Source: JBBRHH01 sp963788015 (GTDB lineage Bacteria; Planctomycetota; Phycisphaerae; Tepidisphaerales; Tepidisphaeraceae). Taken from it: a DNA stretch of 64,000 bases. Below, one piece after another: positions 37,267-47,906 of the stretch (the stretch's first letter is position 1; each line of letters opens with the position of its first letter). A program made the position numbers and the translations under genes. The DNA lies in NCBI GenBank assembly GCA_963788015.1, contig CAWBEY010000011.1:1-64000 (forward strand). Direction: 5' to 3'. Under the pieces are notes generated by a model, which saw only the letters and a list, made by a program, of their open reading frames with translations, searched no databases and was not told the origin of the DNA.

Positions 37267-38166
37267 TCAAGCGTCGCGGACGGTTGTGTGGCGACGCCGT
37301 GCGACGTCATGGGCAACGCCGGAATTCAGCGCGACGGGGGAAGCGTTTGCCTGGCGCTTCTCCTGGCACTTGCGCCCGCGCCAACCCTCCAGGCGGATGA
37401 AATCAAAGACGCGTGGCATCATTCGGCGCACTGCCCAGAGAACGCGCGCGGTCATGGTGATCAGCACAAAACCGCGATTGCGGCGGATGGCTTTGATTGC
37501 CACTCCCGCGACGTAATCGGGCGTGGTACACATCCATGCGGGCGGCCGGGGGACGGGCTTGCAGGCGTGGCCGTTCACGGTGGAATCGAACATTTTTGTG
37601 GTGACAAACCCGGGGCAGAGGGCGGTGACGCCCATGTTGGTGCGGGCATATTCCACCCGCAGCGCCTCGCTAAAACCCACCAGCGCGAACTTGCTTGCGT
37701 GGTAGGCGGCCATGCGTTTGGCGGCCATCAGGCCCGCGATGCTGCAGACATTCAGGATGTGGGCCTCGGGCTGTGCGAGCAAGGTGGGGAGCAATTCACG
37801 CGTGAGTTGGATGGGGGCGCGAAGGTTGACGCCCATGAGCCAATCCCACTGCTGCGCGCTCATGTTTTCACACGGGCCGTAATAGCAGACCCCGGCGTTG
37901 TTGACCAGGATATCCAGCTTTCCCCAGCGGCGAAGAATGCTTCTGACCGCATCGGAGATCTGGGAGGACTCGGCAAGGTCGCACACCTCCCCCACCGCTT
38001 CGACGCCGGCATTGCTACATGCCTCGACACTCTCGCGCAGGCCTTGTGCGTCAATATCAAGGAGCCAGACGTCAGCGCCTTCGCGGGCGAGGGATAGCGC
38101 GATGCTGCGCCCGATGCCGGAGGCCGCTCCTGTTATCAGCGCCTTTTTTCCGCGAATCCATTTCAT
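37267..38166 (-). CDS. Short-chain dehydrogenase/reductase
   Basis: Intact, 299 residues. Cofactor motif KALITGAASGIGRSIALSLA, LVNNAGVCYYGP, catalytic Ser in VCSIAGLMAAKR and YHASK. After the SDR domain a C-terminal extension (VLITMTARVLWAVRRMMPRV, then a basic tail) probably contacts the membrane. It uses NAD(P) to interconvert an alcohol and a ketone. It is the first gene of a pair with the flavin monooxygenase. Confidence 0.87.
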   Translation of the reverse strand: MKWIRGKKALITGAASGIGRSIALSLAREGADVWLLDIDAQGLRESVEACSNAGVEAVGEVCDLAESSQISDAVRSILRRWGKLDILVNNAGVCYYGPCENMSAQQWDWLMGVNLRAPIQLTRELLPTLLAQPEAHILNVCSIAGLMAAKRMAAYHASKFALVGFSEALRVEYARTNMGVTALCPGFVTTKMFDSTVNGHACKPVPRPPAWMCTTPDYVAGVAIKAIRRNRGFVLITMTARVLWAVRRMMPRVFDFIRLEGWRGRKCQEKRQANASPVALNSGVAHDVARRRHTTVRDA

Positions 38167-38286
38167 GCCATATGCCCGAAGGATGCATGCGCGGCCCGAG
38201 GGTTCCTGTTCATGCGGCCACCACGATTATCCGTCGCTTCGTGGCGGTTGGTCAAGGCGTTTGCACGAGCACCAATTTATAGGGCT

Positions 38287-38778
38287 TCAGAACAGGACCG
38301 GCTTGCCCAGCTTTCTGCGAAGCACCTGAATCTGTCCCAGATGCATGGTGAGGTGGGTTGAGGTCATCAGGATCAGGTCACCCACCGTTGCCGCAAAGCT
38401 GCGAAGCTCTTCTGGCCCTGGCTTTTCCATGTCCTGCGGGGAAAGCGTCTTGACCCACGCGACGGCGGCCGCTCGAACTTTTGAATAGATATCCAGCATT
38501 GCCTCTTTGCTCGGGAAGAAGGCCGGATCGTCGTTGCCGGCGGTGGTCTTGTTGAAACGGTCTGAAAAACCGGCCGGCAATTCCGGGAAGCCGGTGCCGC
38601 CGGCCTGCATGAGCAGTTTGCCCTCGACGCCGGCCAGATGGCCGATCTGCCATTTGGGGTGGTTTGCGCCGGGAACAGGGCGGACCAAAAGATCGGCGTC
38701 GCTCATGTCGGCGATGGTCATTTTCAGTAATTCAAAATTGGCCGCCAGATGCTGGGCCAGAAACTCACTCTGCGTCAT
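38287..38778 (-). CDS. DinB-superfamily protein
   Basis: Intact, 163 residues: LAANFELLKMTIADMSDADL, PKWQIGHLAGVEGKLLMQAG (first metal-binding His) and LMTSTHLTMHLGQIQVLRRK (the His pair). This is the four-helix DinB_2/YfiT fold, whose members are often metal-dependent thiol transferases. It lies 20 bases upstream of the DUF4159 gene start side on the same strand but belongs to no evident pathway. Confidence 0.75.
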   Translation of the reverse strand: MTQSEFLAQHLAANFELLKMTIADMSDADLLVRPVPGANHPKWQIGHLAGVEGKLLMQAGGTGFPELPAGFSDRFNKTTAGNDDPAFFPSKEAMLDIYSKVRAAAVAWVKTLSPQDMEKPGPEELRSFAATVGDLILMTSTHLTMHLGQIQVLRRKLGKPVLF

Positions 38779-38798
38779 GGATCTTCCTTTAGAGAGAT

Positions 38799-41301
38799 TT
38801 ACTTGCCAACGGCCGCGGGTCCTTCGCCCTTGGCGGGGGCGGTCGTGGGGGGCTTGCCAACGGCCGCCGGCGCGGGCGGTCCCTTATAGCCGTAGATGAC
38901 CATGCTGGCCATCAGGCGTGATGCTGTCTCGGGGGTGTAGCCGTTGATTCCGTCAACGGCCTCGCCCACCAGGCCGGTGCTCAGGTCTTCGCGGCTGATG
39001 AAGACGGCCTTGCGTCCGTTGACTTCCAGCGCGCGTATCTGAGGCGACTTGGCACTGGCCTGCAAGATATTTCGGGCGAACTTGCGGAACGCCGGCGGGG
39101 GCTTGTCACCGTTGGCGGGGATGGTGAAGGCGGGCGCCACGCCGCCGGCCGAAGCCAGGATTGGATCGTCCGCTTTCAGCAGCGTTCCGCCGTTGGGATC
39201 GGGGAACATCTTGCCCAGGGCCGCATCCATGGACTGAAAGAAGGCCGCGCCGCCGCCACAGGCGTCAACGATCAACGTGCCTCCGCCTTTCACCCACTCC
39301 ACCAATTCCGCTTCCAATGCCGGCTTCAGGACGAACTTGCTGCCGGTGCCGGTCAGGTGCGCGACCTTATAGTCCTTGTTCAGCTTTTTATCACCGAGCT
39401 TTACGGTTTCGACTACGAGCTTGGTCTGGTTTTCATTGTTCATCACGGCCGCCTCGCGCCGCCAGCCACCTGGCTCGGGGTTCCAGTTGCCCTCGTACTC
39501 GAGGCGAGCCAGCTTGATCTCCTGGCTGATCTTGGCCTGTGGGTTTGTTTTCACCAGGTAGGTTTCACCCTTGGTCAGCCCTTTGACCTGATCGATCGAG
39601 TAGAGATAGATGTTGGCCATCAACTGGCTCTGCTCGGGGTGCATCTTGAACGAGCGTTGGTGCCACATCTTGGAGGGATCTGTGGGCAACAGGACCATCA
39701 GTTCGCGGGCGCCGTTGGTCAATGACCAGACTGTCGGCTTGAGCTTCCAGTCGGCCGAGTTGAATTGTTCCTTGGTAAAAAATGGGTGTGTGGGCTCGCT
39801 GGCCAGGTCTGCGCATTTCGTACTGCGGGAAGAGCTTCGTCGCGAGCTTCTTGAACGCACTGACGAATGTCTCGCTCATGCAATCGGCGTTTCCGAGGAT
39901 CATGCCGCCGGTTTCTACGTACTCACGCAGCTTGCTCATGTCGGCTTCGTTGAAGCTGATGGCCTCGTTGCCGGTGATGTAGAGGATGGGGGCATCGTGC
40001 AGTTCTTCGGCCGGTGCTGCGAGATTGACGATCTGCCAGTTCACCTCGCGCTCAGACTCGAGTCCGAGCCAGTGCGTCAGGTTTGCCAGATCGCGATGCC
40101 GCTGGTTCCAGTGGGCGACAGGCCCAGTATTGACGGGCGCGGCCGGGGCATCCTTACCCCCTTCTTTGGCGGGCTCCTTGGCCGCCGCCGCCTTTTGCAC
40201 CGGTGCGGCCGGCTTGGCCGCTCCTTCCAACGAATACTGGAGCTTGTTCATCATGACCGGCGGCGCTGCCGTGGACCATGAACAAAATTCGCAAAGCAGG
40301 TGTGAGCCAGCGGGCTGTGGCCGCCGTCCCAGTGGCCGTCAGCTTTATCTGGCTCTTCACCAGTACATCAGCGCCAAAGTCATACCAGTTGATGTCGCCG
40401 ATGTACTTGTACCCGCCGGCCGTCCCGAGGCGTTCGACGTTATAGAGGGCGTAGTTGCGCCATTCGCCGCCCACCTCTTTGAGGTGCTCGCCGATCCATT
40501 TCACGCCGCGCTGGATGTCTGCGTCGACCGCCGTGCCTTTGCACTCCACGCCGGCCTCGCTCGAGCATGTCCTGAGTGATGTACAGTGTTGCGATGCCCG
40601 CGGTGGTCATGGTCAGCGTGCCGGGCGTCTGACCTTTGTCGTAGCCCCACGATCCATCTTTGTTTTGATCGCGCCGCCAGGCTTTGTCCATCAGCGGCCA
40701 ATAGGCCTGCCCATCCGCCAGCTTCGGAGGCTCGATGTCCAGCATCGAACAGGCCCACTCCCCAAGGACGCCGTAGTTGCTGCAACTGTGATCGGCGCGC
40801 AGGCTCCTCCGGGCCCGAGCACGTAATTGTACAGACCTATGCTGGCTGCCGATTTGGGCGACAACTTCACCAAGTCGCCCAGGAACTTTCCGTCTGCCTT
40901 GGCGGCTGTTTTGTAGGCGTCGAGCTTGCGGTATTTGTAAGCGTTGAGCCAAACCTGCGTCCGCATCCCCACGGCATAGGGTCCGACCAGCTTCTCCTTC
41001 AGCAGAAAATCGATGGCTTCTTTAAGCTTTGGATTGTTTCCGGGGTCTTCGCCGGTGGCGAGCATGGTGTAGGCGACGGTCGCGGTGAGGCCGCCCCAGC
41101 AGTCTTTCTTGAAGTCCGCCGTTCCCTTGCGATCCGCATCGGCGCCGCAGCTTGCTCCCAGCACGGCCCATTCTTGCCGAACTGGTCCCACAGATATTTC
41201 TTGCCCTTTTCAATGGCCGCCCGAACGTCGTCCGGGTTGGCAGCCTTGGCCGAGCTGGCGAGGCCCAAGGCCAGGCAAAAGGTTAATGACGCTGCGCACA
41301 A
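38799..41301 (-). CDS. Alpha-toroid plus DUF4159 exported protein, five frameshifts
   Basis: The start appears to be TTG 41301 (a signal-like CAASLTFCLALGLASSAKAA). The first half is a prenyltransferase/squalene-cyclase-like repeat domain: AAIEKGKKYLWDQFGKNGPC, GGLTATVAYTMLATGEDPGN, YGVLGEWACSMLDIEPPKLA, QNKDGSWGYDKGQT and YALYNVERLGTAGGYKYI. The second half is DUF4159: WQIVNLAAPAEELHDAPILY, MSKLREYVETGGMILGNADC and VEWVKGGGTLIVDACGGGAA. Shifts lie near 41165, 40800, 40560, 40280 and 39800. This domain pair is typical of planctomycetes; its biochemical role is unknown. It ends in low-complexity PTTAPAKGEGPAAVGK. Confidence 0.75.
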
Positions 41302-41499
41302 GTCGGAGGCGGGGTCGAATCATTGGGGTTTACCTCTCAGCAATTGCAGGAATGTCCTTAGCGACATTTTCGCCGGGAATGGGCACAAATTCAATATACC
41401 CGATTTGAGGCGTAATACGTCTACTTCTTTTCGCCGGCAATTGTTCTGCAAAATGGTTAAACCTTCATCTTGCCGTCATCTCTTGTGTTACCCCATCAA

Positions 41500-41532
41500 A
41501 AGGCCCCGGCGCGGTGGACGCGCCGGGGCCTT
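41500..41532 (-). terminator. Rho-independent terminator candidate for the PKD/RTX protein gene
   Basis: A perfect 14-base-pair stem, AAGGCCCCGGCGCG with CGCGCCGGGGCCTT, closed by GTGGA. On the minus strand it lies 25 bases after the stop at 41558 and is followed by TTTTGATG, a short U run. It may also work for the opposite direction. Confidence 0.75.
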
Positions 41533-41557
41533 CGCCATTTTAGTAAAGTTTAGAAAC

Positions 41558-44143
41558 TTACGGCGCCTGCAGCAGATCCGCATCTGCCACGTCGGCCGAG
41601 GTCAGGTCGGTGACTTTGTCTTTCGTCGGCCCGTTGGGGTCGAAGAAGAACCAGTCGCTGCCTGCGCCGCCGGTCATTACGTCTTTGACGCCATCATCGA
41701 AGATCGTCTGGTCGGCCTTGAAAAAGACCGAGCCGTTCAGTGCGTTGTGCTACCTGAGCCGTCGCGAAGGTTCTTGACGCGCGTCGTGAAGTCGCGGGTG
41801 CTGGTCCATTCGGCCAGGGCTGCTTCGAGCGCGGGGCTGTTGCCCTCGTAGGGCGAGTCGCCGCCGACGATGATGTCGTCGCCCAGGCCGCCACTGAGGC
41901 GATCGGCGCCGCGGCCGCCGATGACGACATCCCGGCCGGTGCCGCCGACGATGGTGTCGTTGCCGTCGTCACCGTCGAGGATGTCGCTGCCGCCGCCGCC
42001 GTGCAGGTTGTCGTCACCCGCGCCGCCGTACAATTCAGCGTTGAGGGTTACGCCTGCTCCGACGTGCAGTGTGTCATTTCCCTCCCCGCCCAGCAGCACG
42101 ATGTGCCCGGTGGGGCTGTAGGAGACGGCCGCCGCGCCGTTGATCGACACCTTGACCGCGCCGTTTTTCCCGGCCGTCAGCGCCAGGTCATCGTCGCCCG
42201 TCGTGCCGCCTACGAAGAGGTTGCCGTTCTGCACGTTTGCGTTCGACACGTTGACGACGCTGCTGACGGTGGTCACCGCGCCGTCGCCGTCGCGAACGCT
42301 CAGCGTTACTGGAAACGATCCGGTCGTAATAAAGGTGTGGCTGACGTGCAGTGCGCCCGCGTCGGTTGAGGGATGAAAGGCGATGGTTGAGCCATCGCCG
42401 AAATTCCACTGCACCTGATACGTGTCATTGAGGCCTGGATCGGTGAATGAGCCGTTAAATGACAGCGCCTGCTGGGCCACCGCCTGCGTTGGCCCGGAGA
42501 TCGGCGACACCTGCGGCGGGACGTTGTTCACCGTGACGTGAACCGTGCTGACGGCGGTTTGTCCGGTGTCGTCCGTGACGCGCAGCGCGACAATATGCGA
42601 GCCGTTGCTGAACGTGCTGGAGGCGGTTTGCCCGTTCGCGTCGGCATGGAAGCTGGCCGGGGTGCCGGCGTAATTGAAATCCCAGGCGTATGCGGAAATG
42701 GTGTGGCCGGTGTCGGCCGAGCCTGATCCGGAGAATTGCACGGTGCTGCCTTCCAGCACGGTCTGATCATTGCCCGCATTCGCGGTGGGCGGTGCGACCG
42801 TCACCGGCGGCGGAGGCGGGGCGTTTACGTGCGGCGAGAATTTGTAAATCGCGCCTGCGTCAACGGCCGCCTGATCCGAATTGGGATTCGCGATATAGAC
42901 GCTGGCGCCCGACGAAATCACGGCCGCGCCGAAGTTGTCGGGGCTGCCGTGGATATCGTCGCTGGTGGCGGGCTTGTTGGGGTTGTCGATGGCGACGGCG
43001 TTTGGCTGGGCTTGGGACAGATCAAACGCGAAGGCCTCGCCCACGGGAAATGGCGATTCAACGAGGATCGGGTTCCCGGCATCATCGGTGTCGGTGAATT
43101 GCACCAGGGCCGTTTGCTGAGGCGAGCCGACGATCAGGTTTCCGCCAGAGACCGTCATCGAAGTACCGAACTGCTCGTTGAAGCCGTCGAGGTGGCTTGG
43201 ATCATCAAACGTGCGAGTCAAGTCGCCGCTTGGCGCAAACTCATAGCACGCTCCCGGCCCGGCCTGCGCCGTCATCGCCCGGGGCGCTGATGATCGGACT
43301 GCTTCCGTCAAAGGCGACGGCCGTTCCAAACAGGTGCTGATCGCCGGCGCTGGCATCCGGCTCGGCGAAGCGGTGGAGCAGGTTGCCGCTCGCACCATCG
43401 AAGAGATAGGCCGCGCCGACGTTCAGGTGCGTCGGACCACTGGCGACGCCGTTGGCGCCGATCAAGATCTGGTTGCCCTGAACCGCCATCGACCGCCCGA
43501 AAGCGTCGCCCGCGCCTTGATCGCCGGCCGGCGCTTCAAACTTTTGAATCACGCTGCCGCTGCTCGCGTCAAACAAATAGACGCTTCCACTATGCTGGCT
43601 GTCGGTGGTCGGGTCCTGCGCCAACTGCACCAGAACATTGTCGCCGTAGGCAGCGAGGTGGCTGCCGAATAATGATGGCGAAGGCGTTTGGCCGCCGGGG
43701 TTTCCGATTGTTCCCTGCTGCGTTGGATCGTCGATCTCGAGTGGCGTTGAATAAACCGTCTCGCCATTCACGATCGTCGGCGTGTAGACATAGACCTTGC
43801 CGCCCTCGCCGCCCTCGGCCAGGGTGCTGATGGCGATCTTGCCGTTCACGAACGTGACGGCCGCCCCAAAAAAGTCTTCGGCGTGCGGATCGGGATTGGC
43901 GAACGTGTGCAACACCTCGTGGGTGTTGGAGTCCACAAGGCTTACTTCACCCACGTCCGACGCGCCCTGGCCGTTGATGTCAGTGCCGCCTTGATTGGGG
44001 TTGCCGACCAGCAGCAGGTTGCCGCTGGCGGCCATCTGCAAGCCAAAATTCTGCGACGCCTGCGGCTGATTTGGCAGGAGCGTGCCGCGCAGATCGTAAC
44101 TCGCGCTGAGCAGTTGCCGGCTTTCGAGCGGCTCGACCAGCAT
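41558..44143 (-). CDS. Extracellular protein with FG-GAP-like repeats, PKD domains and RTX calcium repeats
   Basis: The likely start is ATG 44143 (MLVEPLESRQLLSASYDLRG), the planctomycete export tag. The N-terminal 450 residues are beta-propeller-like repeats (NFGLQMAASGNLLLVGNP, DAFGRSMAVQGNQILIGANG). After a shift near 43265 come two PKD-type domains (ANAGNDQTVLEGSTVQFSGS, YQVQWNFGDGS) and RTX repeats binding calcium (LGGEGNDTLHVGAG, GGAGDDNLHGGGGSDILDG). A second shift near 41750 gives the end (DLTSADVADADLLQAP) at TAA 41558-41560. It is a large cell-surface or secreted protein. Confidence 0.8.
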
Positions 44144-44832
44144 CCCTTGCAACTGCGCAACTCTGAGCGATGACCTTCCTGCGAAGGCCAGACAATCTCT
44201 GACGCACCATATGAGTCTCCATTCCCCAAGCGGGGGATTTGATTGCCGAAGGCCAATACATCTTGACGTGAGCTGTCGAGACATCCGACAACCAGGCCGA
44301 CCGTACAACTTGCCCGTGATTCGGTCGGCCGCCTTCGGCCCCGGTTTGATCCGGTAACGAGATTTTCAGGCTGGCGGGGACATTTCTCCTAAGTCGATTG
44401 GCGCTCGCGACAGGCATGCCCAATGGCAAAAAATAATGGCCTCATTATGGGACGCGCTGTCGACGCTCTTGCGGCCGTCGTTCATTTTTCCGGTCGAGCA
44501 ACTCATCCTCGTCTCATCTTTTATTTGTCCCTCACTCTCCCCGCTTCTCCATTCCCCCACGAGTGCGCCGCGAAATCTTGTCGCGTGAAATTTTCTTTCA
44601 CGCTCGGTTTGGAGTTGTCGCGGTGAACATCCACCCGCTGCGCGCCATTTTTTGACCCCGGCATGGCCGAAACGTCAGTGTGTCACCCCTGCGCGCAGGG
44701 TTTGTCGCTATGAAGTTCGCGCGATGGCGCATCCGATTCAAACGCTGGCTGCGCTGCGGGGAGCGGCTTGCCGCCTCGGGGCGGCGGCCGCTTCCCGCGC
44801 GGCGGCTCGACAACACAAGGATGTGTACAGCG
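44144..44832. other. No supported gene
   Basis: This 689-base gap between divergent genes shows only short frames without motifs or good ribosome binding sites. The part from 44400 to 44640 is relatively AT-rich and probably contains the promoters of the flanking genes, but I see no convincing -35/-10 pair. Confidence 0.4.
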
Positions 44833-45207
44833 ATGATGCAACTGACCGAACAAAAATGCGCCGCCGACCGTTGGATGGACGAACAGATTTTCGAGGAGGA
44901 CATTCGCGCCGTCCTCACCATGATGCGGCCCAATCGGCGCAAGCGCATGCTGGGCTGGTCGGAATATCGCGCGGGCGGCGAACACTTCCGCGCCACCATC
45001 TCCTGGGATGATGCGTTTGAAGATTCCGATCCCCGCCGCGCACTGCGCGTCCCCAATCTTCCCGACGTGCTCGAAACGCTGCTTTTGGGAAGCATCCGAT
45101 CCGACGCCGAGTTGAACACCACGCAGGAGTACACGCAGTACAGGGCAGTGCTGCTGGAGTTGATGCGGCGTGTGGACGAGGCCGAGGCTTGTCAGAAGTC
45201 AATTTGA
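44833..45207 (+). CDS. Hypothetical protein
   Basis: About 124 residues from ATG 44833, with AAGGA twelve bases upstream; the frame is open further upstream to 44680. The protein is acidic and helical: MMQLTEQKCAADRWMDEQIF, EEDIRAVLTMMRPNRRKRML, then PNLPDVLETLLLGSIRSDAE and YRAVLLELMRRVDEAEACQK. No family is recognised. A second unknown gene follows after 38 bases, so the two are probably co-transcribed. Confidence 0.5.
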   Translation: MMQLTEQKCAADRWMDEQIFEEDIRAVLTMMRPNRRKRMLGWSEYRAGGEHFRATISWDDAFEDSDPRRALRVPNLPDVLETLLLGSIRSDAELNTTQEYTQYRAVLLELMRRVDEAEACQKSI

Positions 45208-45245
45208 ACGGGGCTTGAAAGGGCAATTAACTTATGGAGGCATTC

Positions 45246-45476
45246 ATGAACAACTCTCACGCGATGAACACTCACGAAGTACGCGATCTGCTGGCCGAGA
45301 TCCGGGCTTATTACTCGGAGGCGGATCCGGTTCAGATCGACCAGAACAGCATGACCAATGTGCTGCCGGTGCTCGTGGAGGTGACGCAGCGGCTGATCGA
45401 AGAACGCGACGAATTGCAGGCGCGATTGACACGGCGATTCGTGTTTCGCACACCGTTGGAGGCCCACGCAAATTAG
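45246..45476 (+). CDS. Hypothetical small helical protein
   Basis: Seventy-six residues from ATG 45246 with GGAGG six bases upstream. The sequence is helical and amphipathic: THEVRDLLAEIRAYYSEAD, SMTNVLPVLVEVTQRLIEER and DELQARLTRRFVFRTP. It could be a coiled-coil dimer. No family is recognised. Its strong ribosome binding site and position behind 44833-45207 support a real two-gene unit. Confidence 0.55.
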   Translation: MNNSHAMNTHEVRDLLAEIRAYYSEADPVQIDQNSMTNVLPVLVEVTQRLIEERDELQARLTRRFVFRTPLEAHAN

Positions 45477-45487
45477 CAGGGTGAGAA

Positions 45488-45600
45488 GATGCGCCGCGGC
45501 CGGGAGAGCCGCGGCAGGAGAGGTGAAGATGCCCGCGACACGCGGAGAGTCGCGGTTAAGGAGGGGAGACGATGCCCAGGGGCGACCGAGAGGTCGCCCT
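45488..45600. repeat. Three tandem related hairpins with GAGA loops
   Basis: Three units of about 40 bases each begin GATGC (45488, 45528, 45571) and fold into a hairpin: GCCGCGGC (45493-45500/45508-45515), CCGCGAC/GTCGCGG (45533-45539/45549-45555), and GGGCGACC/GGTCGCCC (45580-45587/45592-45599). All three loops end in GAGA while the stem bases differ. Conserved loop and variable stem suggest a family of structured intergenic repeats. They follow the stop of the 45246 gene by 12 bases and could act in its transcript. Confidence 0.65.
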
Positions 45601-45670
45601 TGCGTCGTTGGTAGTGAACGCTACCGAGCCTTGTGAAATCCCTTGCTCCTCCTCCTCTCCTCTCTCTCCC

Positions 45671-45694
45671 CCTCTCCCGGTACCCCGGGAGAGG
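45671..45694. repeat. Palindromic intergenic repeat
   Basis: A 10-base-pair hairpin, CCTCTCCCGG-TACC-CCGGGAGAGG, followed by GACGGGGTGAGGG. This element (CTCTCCCGGTA...CCGGGAGAGGG) is a familiar dispersed repeat in many GC-rich genomes. Between 45600 and 45819 nothing else is recognisable. Confidence 0.65.
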
Positions 45695-45819
45695 GACGGG
45701 GTGAGGGCGGGGGGTGATGGGCCTTCGTCCCTCGGCGACGACGCCGAACCTGAACCGGCTTATCAAACGCAGTTTGTATTTGCTACCGATTTCCCCGCCA
45801 CACCCGCTGATCGCCCCCG

Positions 45820-46461
45820 CTACTCCACCGCCGCCTCGACTGGTCTCACCACGACCGCTTCCACCCGCTCCTTCTGATCTCGATAGGCATTCTCCCCCAG
45901 CAGCATCACAGGCAGCGTCATCAGCAGGATGCGAAAATCCAGCGCGGCACTGGCCCGTTCGACGTATCGGACGTCCCACTCCACCCGCTCATCCCACGCG
46001 ATGCGGTTGCGGCCGTTGACCTGCGACAGTCCCGTCAACCCCGGCTTCACCGACAGCCGTTTGGCCTGCCGCGCATCGCACTGGTCGTTCTCCCATTGAA
46101 GCAATGGCCGGGGACCGACGAGGGTCATCTGGCCCATCAGCACGTTTAGCAGTTGAGGTAGTTCGTCCAACCCCGTGCGCCTGAGCAATCGCCCAACTAG
46201 CGTAATGCGCGGATCTGTGCTCAGCGTTTCCCGCCCCACCTCCACTACCGTATCGACCGTCATCGTCCGGAACTTATACATCAGAAACGACCGGCCGCGC
46301 CACCCCGTGCGCTCCTGGCGAAAGAAGACCGGCCCGCGCGACGTCAGCTTGATCGCCAGGGCAATCAACCCGATGGCAGGCACCGCGAGCACCAACCCGA
46401 CGCTGGCGCCGATCAGGTCGATCAGGCGTTTGATGAAGCGATACGACCAGCTCAACTCCAT
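45820..46461 (-). CDS. Bacterial sugar transferase (undecaprenyl-phosphate glycosylphosphotransferase type)
   Basis: From ATG 46461, 213 residues. One transmembrane helix (LIDLIGASVGLVLAVPAIGL) precedes the catalytic core: VFFRQERTGWRGRSFLMYKF, LRRTGLDELPQLLNVLMGQM, TLVGPRPLLQWE and VKPGLTGLSQVNGRN. It is the short form with a single membrane helix that transfers a sugar-1-phosphate to the lipid carrier at the start of polysaccharide synthesis. No other glycosyltransferase is adjacent. Confidence 0.88.
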   Translation of the reverse strand: MELSWSYRFIKRLIDLIGASVGLVLAVPAIGLIALAIKLTSRGPVFFRQERTGWRGRSFLMYKFRTMTVDTVVEVGRETLSTDPRITLVGRLLRRTGLDELPQLLNVLMGQMTLVGPRPLLQWENDQCDARQAKRLSVKPGLTGLSQVNGRNRIAWDERVEWDVRYVERASAALDFRILLMTLPVMLLGENAYRDQKERVEAVVVRPVEAAVE

Positions 46462-46685
46462 GCCCAAGCTCCAGAACAAGATCGCCCGGCCATCAGAACG
46501 CCGCAGAGATGAAACGACACCGTGGAAATGAAGTTCGGAAAAAACTCGGCTTCGCCCGCGCCAGCAGCCCTCTGCCAGCAACGTCACCAGCAATATACCC
46601 CCGTATTCCCCGTTCAACAACCAATTTAAGATTTTCCGCTGGAGCGGGCTTCCTATATGGCTGGCTGTTCCTCCGTCCAATGCAA

Positions 46686-47683
46686 TCAGTTGCTGGAGGG
46701 AGAGTCAATCATCGCAAGCCGCGTCACAAGCTCGGCCGAAACTGGCGTTCGCAGCGGGTCGTGCATCGACTGTCCAAACCACTCCACCGCCTCCGCCGCT
46801 ACCGTCGTCGCCGCCTCGCCCCGGCGATCAAAGCCGTGCCCCGCCCCTTTGACGAGGATGAGCTTGGTATGGTCGAGGCCGGCCGCGTGCATTCGTTCGC
46901 TCTGAGCGCACGGCACCCAGGTATCGGCCGTCCCGTGAATCAGCAGGATCGGCGTCTTGGTCTTCGCCGATTGCCCGCAGCGGACTGGCCTGGTCGGGAT
47001 CGAACCCCCCCACCCGCCCCGCTCGGTTGATGGCCGCCGGGATCGTTGCTCGGAGGAAAAACCAGGACACCGGCGACAACACGTTGTGCCCGAATTGTGG
47101 AATGACATCGCGCACGGAGCTGAATGCGGAGATCGACACCGCCGCCTGCACGCGCGGGTCGGCCGCCGCCAGCTCGATTGCGACAGCGCCCCCATACGAT
47201 CGTCCATACACGCCGATGGGGCCGGAAATCACCCCGCGCAACGTCAGGGCGTCGATCAACTGCGAGAGGTCTCGCGACTCCGAGTATGCCGTAAGTTAAA
47301 TACTGCCCCGTCGAACGTCCATGCGCCCGCAGGTCAACCAGCACGCAGCGATACCCCGCCTCCGACAGCAATTTCCCCGCCCCCAGCATCGACCACTTGT
47401 TGGCATTGTGGCCGTGCAGGCACAAGATCGTTCCAAGCGGCGCACGGGCCGGTTCCATGATCCAGACCGACAGCGACGCCACCGGCGGGCCAACGTCAAC
47501 CCGCATTTCCCGATCAACGCCAATTCCGGCAAGCTCCGACGCGGGCTCCAACAGCAGACTGACGCTCTTGCCGGTGTTGGGGCCTTCCACAATCTCGCGC
47601 GCAAAGCGACGGGTGGCCGCATACGCCGTGGCCGCGGCGGCAATGCAAAACACCACCGCAACGTACCGCATCCAGCGGAACAT
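46686..47683 (-). CDS. Alpha/beta hydrolase, membrane-anchored or exported, two frameshifts
   Basis: ATG 47683 begins MFRWMRYVAVVFCIAAAATA, a membrane or signal segment. Motifs are GTILCLHGHNANKWSMLG, DLRAHGRSTGQYLTYG, then after a shift near 47290 VYGRSYGGAVAIELAAADP (nucleophile Ser), and after another near 46975 ILLIHGTADTWVP (Asp) and VKGAGHGFDRRGE (His). The catalytic triad is complete. It is a serine hydrolase of unknown substrate, resembling the BAAT/acyl-CoA thioester and dienelactone hydrolase group. Confidence 0.8.
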
Positions 47684-47851
47684 CCGGCTAAACCGACCCT
47701 TCGTGCGCCGGAGACAGGCGCGCTGACAGTTATCTCAGCTTTCAGATCATCCATGTTTTAAACCAGTTGCGGGGCAGCCTCGCCATACCCTGCCGCCGCG
47801 ACGACAGTCTAAGCCACACCTTTGTAAACCTCAAGATCATCCAAAAAGGAA

Positions 47852-47877
47852 AGGGCGGCCTTTCGGTAGGCCGCCCT
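47852..47877 (-). terminator. Flagellin gene terminator
   Basis: A perfect 10-base-pair stem AGGGCGGCCT/AGGCCGCCCT with loop TTCGGT, followed on the minus strand by TTTCCTTTTTGG. It lies 30 bases after the flagellin stop codon, a classical rho-independent terminator. Confidence 0.88.
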
Positions 47878-47906
47878 CGGGGTGTCTATCCTGCTGTCGC
47901 GGCCAT

